Assembly: GCA_002490835.1 (NCBI GenBank) | Contig: DKUU01000007.1 | Location: forward strand, 153,417-190,614 | Origin: Lachnospiraceae bacterium UBA7196 | GTDB taxonomy: Bacteria > Bacillota > Clostridia > Lachnospirales > Lachnospiraceae | DNA length: 37,198 bases | Direction: 5' to 3' | In this document: positions 24,259 to 30,777 of the stretch, piece by piece | How the letters are laid out: every line of letters begins with the position of its first letter | Position numbering within the stretch: position 1 is the stretch's first letter | Made by a program: the position numbers and the translations under genes | The notes under the pieces: model-generated | Told to the model about the DNA's origin: nothing | The model's database searches: none | The model's input: the letters and a program-made list of their open reading frames with translations, nothing else

Positions 24259-24672
24259 ATGGATATCAAATTTAGCGAAATGTATATTGGTCAGGAATAC
24301 AGTAAGACATTTCAGGTGACAGAAGAAAAAGGATATGCATTCGCAGATGTTTCACAGGATTATAATCGACTCCATTTGGATGAAGAATACGCAAGAAATA
24401 CGATGTTTGGAGGAAGAATTGCACACGGTATGTTAGCGGCAAGTTTTATTTCCGGTGTGCTGGGGAATGATTTTCCGGGATGCGGAACCGTGTACTTGGA
24501 GCAGAATCTGCGATTCGTCAGGCCGGTGCGGTATGGTGATGAGATATCTGTAATGATAAAAGTTTTGGAAATCAATGAAATATCTAACAAAATAAAATTG
24601 AGTACCGTTTGCAGAAATCAGAATGGCAAAAATGTAATTGAGGGATACGCGTATATCATGAAGAAAGGATAG
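24259..24672 (+). CDS. MaoC-family (R)-specific enoyl-CoA hydratase
   Basis: 137 residues, a single hot-dog domain. The hydratase 2 motif is present: SQDYNRLHLDEEYA with D34 and H39 as the likely catalytic pair, followed by FGGRIAHGM. Such enzymes add water to an enoyl-CoA to give a 3-hydroxyacyl-CoA. It lies 25 bp after the aminotransferase and 10 bp before the acyltransferase, so it is best read as a supplier of the acyl group for the amino sugar. The Bacillus anthracis anthrose operon also pairs an enoyl-CoA hydratase with an aminotransferase and an acyltransferase. Acyl chain length is unknown. Confidence 0.8.
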   Translation: MDIKFSEMYIGQEYSKTFQVTEEKGYAFADVSQDYNRLHLDEEYARNTMFGGRIAHGMLAASFISGVLGNDFPGCGTVYLEQNLRFVRPVRYGDEISVMIKVLEINEISNKIKLSTVCRNQNGKNVIEGYAYIMKKG

Positions 24673-24682
24673 GGAAATCAAA

Positions 24683-25597
24683 ATGCAAAAGATAGCCTTC
24701 GTAGATGATAATTTATTATTATGTGACTGCTATGTGAAAAGGGCGTATAACGAGTTAAAAGAAAAAATAAAGGGGGGGGGGTACTGTGTAACGGAAGCGT
24801 TATCAGATGAGGGAGAAGTGTTTGGTTTTCATATTACCCGCAATCAGAATGTTTCCAAAATCTATGGTATGGATTGTTATGTAGTAAAATTTGTTTTTTC
24901 AGATGTTTCACAGTTGCACGATAGCAGGCAGGAACAGATATTGTGCCAGTTACTGAAGAAATTGGAACATTGGATTAATACCCACAAGGGATATTATAAC
25001 TTAAGAATTCCAACGCATATTGTTGACCTGATTAAGGCGTTGAATGCGACGTTTATGAATCCTATTTTTTGCGGCGGAACGGTGGAAGAGTTGATTCATG
25101 GAAAATACGTGGATGACTGTAATGCAAATAAGCTGACAATAGAATTTGCGGACAGGGAATATATTGAAAAAAATAAAACAGGTTTAATGGAAATGACGTT
25201 GGAATCCTTTGAGACATATCAGGGACAGTATCATATTTCAGGAGTAACACAGGATAAGGCGGGGCTTATATACGAGAACTGGATTAAGGGATCAATGAAC
25301 GCACAGGATAATGAGCGATGTGTTGTTGCTAAAATAAATGAGAAACCGGTAGGATTTGTAACAATTAAAGAGACAGAAAATGCCGTTGAGGGCGTTTTGT
25401 CAGCAGTAGATTCTAAGAACAGAAAATTAGGGGCGTATAAAGCAATGATAGCGTATCTGATCAATTATGCGAATCAGAATAATAAAAGTTTTGTTACAAG
25501 CACACAGTTCGATAATTTTATTGTACAGGGAGTCTGGAATTCATTGGGACTAAGGCCTTTTTACTCTATATATAACATGCATATTGACAGCAGATAG
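24683..25597 (+). CDS. GNAT-like sugar N-acyltransferase (WecD-like), with poly-G tract
   Basis: 304 residues. The C-terminal half looks like the GNAT fold of WecD/RffC-type sugar N-acyltransferases: YHISGVTQDKAGLIYENWIKGS (about 173-194), then VVAKINEKPVGFVTI and a cofactor region AVDSKNRKLGAYKAMIAYLI. The N-terminal half (about 1-150) is a related or degenerate domain. It probably acylates the 4-amino group made by the wecE product, perhaps with a 3-hydroxyacyl-CoA from the MaoC enzyme. Codons 30-33 contain ten consecutive Gs. The frame is open (ON) as sequenced; one G more or less causes a stop within about ten codons. Family placement is by pattern, with moderate certainty. Confidence 0.7.
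   Translation: MQKIAFVDDNLLLCDCYVKRAYNELKEKIKGGGYCVTEALSDEGEVFGFHITRNQNVSKIYGMDCYVVKFVFSDVSQLHDSRQEQILCQLLKKLEHWINTHKGYYNLRIPTHIVDLIKALNATFMNPIFCGGTVEELIHGKYVDDCNANKLTIEFADREYIEKNKTGLMEMTLESFETYQGQYHISGVTQDKAGLIYENWIKGSMNAQDNERCVVAKINEKPVGFVTIKETENAVEGVLSAVDSKNRKLGAYKAMIAYLINYANQNNKSFVTSTQFDNFIVQGVWNSLGLRPFYSIYNMHIDSR
24772..24781 (+). repeat. Ten-G homopolymer inside the acyltransferase frame
   Basis: Ten Gs span the last base of codon 30 and codons 31-33 (Gly-Gly-Gly). With nine Gs the frame meets TAA at 24789-24791; with eleven it meets TGA at 24808-24810. This is the layout of a slipped-strand phase-variation switch. It is the only homopolymer of this length I noticed in the window. Confidence 0.75.
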
Positions 25598-25606
25598 TTA
25601 AAACAG

Positions 25607-25624
25607 AGAACGGGGCGTTCTTTT
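25607..25624 (+). terminator. Weak terminator-like hairpin after the acyltransferase
   Basis: AGAACG (25607-25612), loop GGG, CGTTCT (25616-25621), then TTT. Short stem and short T-run, so read-through into the GT2 gene is likely. Confidence 0.35.
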
Positions 25625-25650
25625 AAAGTCAAAAAAGGAGCAGGCGCAGC

Positions 25651-26583
25651 ATGAAAATTTCTTTCGTTATTCCCTGTTATCGTTCAGAGAATACCTTGGA
25701 GGCAGTGGTAAACGAGATAAAGGGGAAAATGGTATCTCTGAATAATTATGATTATGAAGTCATTCTGATTAACGACTGCTCGCCAGACCGTACGTTTGCC
25801 GTTATCCAAAAATTATGCGCGGAAAATTCTAACATAATCGGTTTGGATCATACCAGAAATTTCGGGCAGCATGCCGCACTGATGGCAGGTTTTCACTTCG
25901 CAACAGGGGATGTTATCGTATGTTTGGATGATGACGGGCAGACGCCGGCAAATGAAGTAGATAAACTGCTAAATAAGATTGAAGAGGGATATGATGTTGT
26001 ATATGCGGCCTATGAAAACAAAAAACATTCGTCTTTCCGTAATATTGGCAGCAATATAAACCGGAAAATGACGGAAGTGATGCTGGGAAAGCCGAAGGAA
26101 TTGTACATATCAAGTTATTTTGCGGCAAAAAGATTTATTGTAGATGAAATGATGAAGTATCGGAATGCATATCCATATGTGATTGGTTTGGTTCTGCGCA
26201 CCACCAAAAAAATCTGTAATGTACAGGTGAAACATAGGGACAGGATAGAAGGGACATCGGGATATTCGTTTAAAAAACTGATAGCGCTCTGGATGAACGG
26301 ATTTACTTCGTTTTCTGTTGTGCCGCTGAGAATGGCATCGTACGGCGGTGTGTTTGTGGCAATTATGGGATTTCTGTATGCCGTTTATACAGTAATAGCA
26401 AAGATCGTCGATCCGGGCAGGGTTATCGGATGGAGTTCAACAATCGCTGTTCTACTGATTCTGGGTGGATTCATCCTTCTCGTGCTTGGGATGATTGGGG
26501 AGTACATTGGTCGCATTTATATTAGTCTTAATAATTCGCCGCAGTATGTAATAAGGACAGTTATCAACTATGAAAAAGTATAA
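25651..26583 (+). CDS. Polyprenyl-phosphate glycosyltransferase (GtrB/CsbB/ArnC type)
   Basis: 310 residues. Dpm1-like GT2 domain (1-220): ISFVIPCYRSENTLEAVV, LINDCSPDRT (39-48), DHTRNFGQHAALMAGF (66-81) and metal-binding CLDDDGQTP (D93-D95). It ends in two membrane helices (about 230-252 and 266-288). Enzymes of this form move a sugar from a nucleotide donor to undecaprenyl phosphate at the inner face of the membrane. AAAGGAG precedes the start. Two small flippase-like proteins and a GT-C protein follow, overlapping or close, which together make a three-component glycosylation system. The transferred sugar is likely the N-acylated amino sugar of the preceding cassette, by context only. Confidence 0.9.
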   Translation: MKISFVIPCYRSENTLEAVVNEIKGKMVSLNNYDYEVILINDCSPDRTFAVIQKLCAENSNIIGLDHTRNFGQHAALMAGFHFATGDVIVCLDDDGQTPANEVDKLLNKIEEGYDVVYAAYENKKHSSFRNIGSNINRKMTEVMLGKPKELYISSYFAAKRFIVDEMMKYRNAYPYVIGLVLRTTKKICNVQVKHRDRIEGTSGYSFKKLIALWMNGFTSFSVVPLRMASYGGVFVAIMGFLYAVYTVIAKIVDPGRVIGWSSTIAVLLILGGFILLVLGMIGEYIGRIYISLNNSPQYVIRTVINYEKV

Positions 26584-26920
26584 ATATATTTTTTTGCTGC
26601 ATGTTTTACTGGCAATTTACTCTATGTCAGGAATTGTATCAAAATATGCTGCACAACAGGAATTTTTGTCAGGGAAGTTCTGCCTGCTGTATGGCACTGT
26701 GGTTTTTATACTATTTTTATATGCGTTGTGTTGGCAGCAGATTATTAAAAAACTTCCATTGATTACAGCCTATGCCAATAAGGCGATGACCGTTGTATGG
26801 GGAATTGTATGGGGGATGCTGTTTTTTGACGAGCAGATTAGTTTGGGTAAAATCATAGGGGCATTGATGGTTATTATAGGAGTGTACATTGTGGTATCAA
26901 GCGAGGAGCAGACAATATGA
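26570..26920 (+). CDS. Small four-helix membrane protein, ArnE/SMR-like flippase subunit
   Basis: 116 residues with four predicted membrane helices (about 6-24, 38-54, 66-84, 90-110). It resembles small multidrug-resistance/EamA-type half transporters: a YANKAMTVVWGIVWGMLFFDE segment followed by GKIIGALMVIIGVYIV. It overlaps the preceding GT2 gene by 14 bp and the next small gene by 4 bp, so the three are translationally coupled. Together with its partner it is likely to flip the undecaprenyl-phosphate sugar to the outer face, as ArnE and ArnF do for aminoarabinose. Confidence 0.75.
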   Translation: MKKYKYIFLLHVLLAIYSMSGIVSKYAAQQEFLSGKFCLLYGTVVFILFLYALCWQQIIKKLPLITAYANKAMTVVWGIVWGMLFFDEQISLGKIIGALMVIIGVYIVVSSEEQTI

Positions 26921-27258
26921 GGAAAATCTATATTGCAATTTTTTTATTGTCTGTGCTGATATCATCTATATCACAAATTTTACTAAAGATCAGTGCAGTC
27001 AGGCAATACGAATCTAAAATAAGGGAATATTTGAACTTAATGGTGGTTGCCTCATATGTCATATTTTTTGCATCGAGTATCATGACAGTCGTAGCATACC
27101 GTGGGGTGCCGCTTTCTATGGGTCCGGTGTTGGAAACGACAGGATATTTGTGGGTGACAATTTTAGGGTGTTTGATTTTAAAGGAGAAGGTAAATAGCCG
27201 TAAAATAGCAGGGCTTGTAATAATTGTTTCAGGAGTGATTTTATCAGGAATGAGGTAG
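26917..27258 (+). CDS. Small four-helix membrane protein, ArnF/SMR-like flippase subunit
   Basis: 113 residues, four helices. Features of the ArnE/ArnF/SMR family: SSISQILLKISA in helix 1, AYRGVPLSMGPVLETTGYLWVTILGCLILKEK in helices 3-4, and IAGLVIIVSGVIL at the end. The ATGA overlap with the previous gene suggests equal production of two unlike subunits, as in ArnE/ArnF heterodimers. A general drug exporter is possible but unlikely between a polyprenyl-sugar synthase and a GT-C gene. Confidence 0.8.
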   Translation: MRKIYIAIFLLSVLISSISQILLKISAVRQYESKIREYLNLMVVASYVIFFASSIMTVVAYRGVPLSMGPVLETTGYLWVTILGCLILKEKVNSRKIAGLVIIVSGVILSGMR

Positions 27259-27314
27259 TTAAAGGGTTTTGCGGTGTTTTCAATGCGAGTAAGGCGAAAG
27301 GAATAAAAACAAAA

Positions 27315-29834
27315 GTGAGAAAAAGAATAATTTATTTGGCGGCTGCTTTTGCTGTTCCAGTCATTATTATAATTTCTTTTTGTTTAGCTAACAAAATTAT
27401 TTTTAACGGTGATAATAGTATTCTGTTTTCGGATTTAAGCAATATCTATGCTGACCATTTGATGGGGATCAAGCATTTGCTTTGGGAGAAAAAGAGTCTG
27501 ATATATAACTGGAATATAGGCGGTGGAATCAATTATCTGCCTTACATATTGGGAAATTTAAATCTAACAAATATAATTGTTTTTTTAACACCGGATTCAG
27601 TTTTTCAGGAAATGATACTTATAACACAAATAATTCGAATTGGATTGGCAGGTGTCAGTTGTTTTGTGTATTTAGAAAAGCATTCTGGAGATAGAAATTT
27701 TAAGATGATTGCTTTTTCATCCGGATATGCGGTATCTGGTTATTCCGTCTGCTTTATCCAAACCATTGCATGGTATGAGGCAATTATATTATTGCCAATT
27801 TTAGTTCTATTTGCAGAGGAACTGGTAAAGGGCGAAAAAAAACTTTATGTAAGATTTATCGGCGCATTAATTTACACTTTTTTTAGTAGTTATTATTTAG
27901 GATATATGATATCGGTTTTTCTGCTTTTGTATATAGTCGCGTATGCATATAAAAGTAATAAAAAGGTATTTCTGTCTATATTTCGACTTGGAATAAACGG
28001 TTTGATAGCGACTGGCTTATCTGCAGTATTTCTCTTCCCGACTTTTAGTACAATATTAGATTCAGGAGAGGTAGCCAATTTTAAATTTGCAGTTCAATTT
28101 TGGATAGAAGATATTTTGAATCAAATTTTTGTGGGATCATTTGATACCTATTTACCGGGAGGAAAACCGTTATTATATTGTGGCATATGTATAACTTTAT
28201 TCGTGGTTAGTTATATGGTGTCGGATGTACCGAACAGAAAGGAGAAGGCCGTTGATATCATATTATTACTGGTAATGCTTACGTTTTTGATTATTCGGCC
28301 ATTGTATTATGTTTGGCATATGTTTGATTGCCCGAGTTGGTTTGAGGGAAGATTCACGTTTATTATCATATTTTTTATAGTAACACTTGGATATCGTGCA
28401 AGTGAAAATCAGCTGATATATAAATATCGGAATATAACAACCAGCGCATTATTGATGTGCGGAATTTTCTTCTTCTGTGATCTTGAAAAAAAGATACTGG
28501 TTTTAAATTATATATTGATTATTACATATTCTGCTATTTGTATTACTTATCAAAACAAAGGCAGAATAGGGAGAGTAGTGTTACCAACGCTGATGTGTTT
28601 GGAACTATCCGTAAATGCAATCTTATGTTCTAAAGCAATATTTACAGCACATGGATGTGAAAGTTGTTCATTTTATAAAGAGTTTTATGATACGAACAGG
28701 AGAGCTGTTTCATATATTGAACAAAGTGATGCTGATTTTTACAGAATAGAGAAAGATTATTATAGACGTGAAAATGATCTGGGTGCCGCAGGAGGTAAGG
28801 GACTTTCAACATTTGGGACGTTTTATAATGTCAATTTTATGTCAATGCTAAGAACTATGGGTATTACAGGAGGACAAGCTGGAAGATATATCGGGGGTAC
28901 TCCGGTGACTGATCTTATATTGTCTGTGAGATATATTATTTCAACAAATGCATATGATCCGTTCTACGATTCAATTGGCATTGTAAATGGTAAAACTATA
29001 TTTAAAAATTCATATAAAACAGGTATAGGGATATTAGTAAATCCAGAGGCTGTAAATATAGAGGCGAGTCAGTATGAAAATCCTGTAGAGTTCCAGAACG
29101 CAATAGTCAGAGCATTTGGAAACATTAATGAAAATATTTTTTATCCAGCTGATCAGTTTGAAATGAATGCGGTAAATCTAATTGAAGAAGCAAGTGAAAA
29201 TAGTGGAATCAGACTATTTAAAAAAGAGAATGATGCTGAGGATGCGTATATTGATATTGTTATCCAAAAGCAAAAAAATGAATGTCTGTATGCGTATATA
29301 CCTGATTATGCCGGCGATGTAACGCTTGAATTGGACGGAATGTATATCAACGGCTTTATGGGACAAAAAAATAAAATAGTTAATATGGAAAAAGATACGC
29401 GAGGGTCAGAGTATGTAACTTTAAGGATTAGTTTGAACGACGGAATACTTTCAATTCCTCAAAATTGCATTTATAGATTAGAGATTGGAAAGTTGGAGGA
29501 GTGGACTTCAAGTATAAGATATGCGTCTTTGGAATCTTTTAATGAAACCTATATACAGTTAAATACAAAAAGTGATAAGGAAGATTTGCTTGTATTATCT
29601 ATTCCATTTGACGATAGTTGGGAAATTTATATCAATGAAGAGAGACAGGAGACTTTTCCAATTTTACAAGGATTAACCGGGGTAAAAGTCGGAGCAGGAG
29701 ATAGTAAAATCCATATTATTTTTAAACCCAAGGGGATAAAATTAGGACTGATTATCTCGCTTGTATCGACGTTGATTTTTTTGACTTTATTAAAGAATGA
29801 TGCTAAACCTTGTTCCGGCAGAGTAAGCAGATAA
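27315..29834 (+). CDS. YfhO-family GT-C glycosyltransferase, membrane
   Basis: 839 residues from GTG 27315 (AAAGGA 12 bases upstream; start not certain). About a dozen membrane helices up to residue 430, then a large outer domain and a last helix (about 810-828). The first outer loop has FSDLSNIYADHL with an Asp at the usual GT-C catalytic place, then YNWNIGGGINYLPYIL, both YfhO hallmarks; the C-terminus has the YfhO-like FDDSWEIYINEE stretch. Such proteins take the flipped lipid-linked sugar and attach it to teichoic acid or another surface polymer. The gene is clearly AT-rich compared with its flanks. The last eight codons (PCSGRVSR) and stop lie in a hicB remnant read from the other strand, so the C-terminus looks newly acquired. 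Confidence 0.8.
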   Translation: MRKRIIYLAAAFAVPVIIIISFCLANKIIFNGDNSILFSDLSNIYADHLMGIKHLLWEKKSLIYNWNIGGGINYLPYILGNLNLTNIIVFLTPDSVFQEMILITQIIRIGLAGVSCFVYLEKHSGDRNFKMIAFSSGYAVSGYSVCFIQTIAWYEAIILLPILVLFAEELVKGEKKLYVRFIGALIYTFFSSYYLGYMISVFLLLYIVAYAYKSNKKVFLSIFRLGINGLIATGLSAVFLFPTFSTILDSGEVANFKFAVQFWIEDILNQIFVGSFDTYLPGGKPLLYCGICITLFVVSYMVSDVPNRKEKAVDIILLLVMLTFLIIRPLYYVWHMFDCPSWFEGRFTFIIIFFIVTLGYRASENQLIYKYRNITTSALLMCGIFFFCDLEKKILVLNYILIITYSAICITYQNKGRIGRVVLPTLMCLELSVNAILCSKAIFTAHGCESCSFYKEFYDTNRRAVSYIEQSDADFYRIEKDYYRRENDLGAAGGKGLSTFGTFYNVNFMSMLRTMGITGGQAGRYIGGTPVTDLILSVRYIISTNAYDPFYDSIGIVNGKTIFKNSYKTGIGILVNPEAVNIEASQYENPVEFQNAIVRAFGNINENIFYPADQFEMNAVNLIEEASENSGIRLFKKENDAEDAYIDIVIQKQKNECLYAYIPDYAGDVTLELDGMYINGFMGQKNKIVNMEKDTRGSEYVTLRISLNDGILSIPQNCIYRLEIGKLEEWTSSIRYASLESFNETYIQLNTKSDKEDLLVLSIPFDDSWEIYINEERQETFPILQGLTGVKVGAGDSKIHIIFKPKGIKLGLIISLVSTLIFLTLLKNDAKPCSGRVSR

Positions 29835-29970
29835 CCTGATAAAGATTCCTGTGTTGCTTCCATAGTTTCATTGATGGACTTCCATAAGAGTGGCAGCCTT
29901 CCAAATCAGGAAATTCAACCCAATAGGCATCTTCCACTTTGTGGAAGATTGCTGGATATGCAAAAAACAT
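29808..29970 (-). pseudogene. hicB: hicB antitoxin remnant, frameshifted and truncated
   Basis: Minus-strand translation from 29970 opens MFFAYPAIFHKVEDAYWVEF, nearly the same as the intact HicB at 33631-33254, with the same ribosome site GGAGGTATCATT. One base is missing near 29874-29884 compared with the intact copy, which shifts the frame; the other frame then continues INETMEATQESLSGYLLTLPEQG. Similarity stops at about 29808, where YfhO coding sequence begins; the C-terminal DNA-binding half is lost. No hicA is next to it. Confidence 0.85.
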
Positions 29971-29995
29971 AATGATACCTCCTTGTATGTATGCT

Positions 29996-30053
29996 TAAAA
30001 TTGGTCAGCGCACGTATGCCGACTACAAAAACGGCAAGACGAGGATTTCGGTC
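29996..30053 (+). pseudogene. Fragment of an XRE-type HTH gene
   Basis: Plus-strand codons give GQRTYADYKNGKTRISV, matching residues of the intact XRE protein at 30454-30678 (GQRTYADYENGKTRIPV). There is no start and it joins directly to the Rpn-like remnant. Confidence 0.8.
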
Positions 30054-30390
30054 ATTCAAATGAAATATTGTTCTACCGCAAAAGTTCCTCCAGATAATTC
30101 ACCTGCGAGGCCAGTTTGTGATTAGTAGAATCTCCTTTCATCTGGGTGTTTGCCGTGGTCAACTGGTGGAAATGATCGGTATTTTAAAAGTATATTTATT
30201 AATATAATATATCGCTTTGGATATTTTTTCAACTATTAATTTGCGCTATTTTCGTAAATGTTTTATTAGCTTCCGGGGGTAATGGAATGTCAGAAAGGTT
30301 ATGCTGACATCCAGACTGCTGCACAGCTCTTTTCCGGCGGCCTGATCGATCAGAAGTCCGGCATAGCCGATTGTCTTGTAATAGGAATTA
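30054..30390 (-). pseudogene. Decayed copy of the Rpn-like gene
   Basis: From 30054 to about 30298 the DNA matches 21946-22440 in several blocks with two large deletions, and a Gln codon near the C-terminus has become TAG. From about 30299 to 30390 it keeps a part that the longer copy lacks: minus-strand YYKTIGYAGLLIDQAAGKEL and VSITFLTFHYPRKLIKHLRK. So the two copies lost different pieces of one ancestral gene. The stretch 30391-30453 holds no gene. Confidence 0.75.
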
Positions 30391-30453
30391 AAAATTGCGG
30401 ATGTAAAAATAACATAAGAGAAATTAGATAAATTGCCAAAGAAGGAGGATGTC

Positions 30454-30678
30454 ATGAACTACAACGAACGAATCCGTGAACTCAGACAGGATAATTCCAT
30501 GGTGCAGCAGGAAATTGCGGACATGCTCAAAGTCGGTCAGCGTACCTATGCTGATTATGAGAACGGCAAGACAAGGATTCCGGTCAAGAGTCTGCTGATC
30601 CTTGCGAGATTTTATGACGTATCCATGGACTATATTTCAGGAGCCAGTAATGTGAAGGAGCACTTTCCCAGCAGGTAG
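30454..30678 (+). CDS. Small XRE-family transcriptional regulator
   Basis: 74 residues from ATG 30454, with GAAGGAGG at 30441-30448; an ATG at 30433 precedes that site and is rejected. One helix-turn-helix domain (about 4-62): IRELRQDNSMVQQEIADMLKVGQRTYADYENGKTRIP, then LLILARFYDVSMDYISG. Single-domain Cro/C1-type regulators of this size are common in Clostridia. A fragment of a sister gene lies 400 bp upstream. It precedes the pyruvyltransferase fusion by 99 bp and might regulate it, which is inference. Confidence 0.85.
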   Translation: MNYNERIRELRQDNSMVQQEIADMLKVGQRTYADYENGKTRIPVKSLLILARFYDVSMDYISGASNVKEHFPSR

Positions 30679-30777
30679 GGGAGGCAGGCGTTTTGGCGGT
30701 AAAATATTTTTATGGAACACAGGGATCGTTAAAAAGATGAATTTTGGACTATGATCCGATAGCGAAAGGAGATTGTA

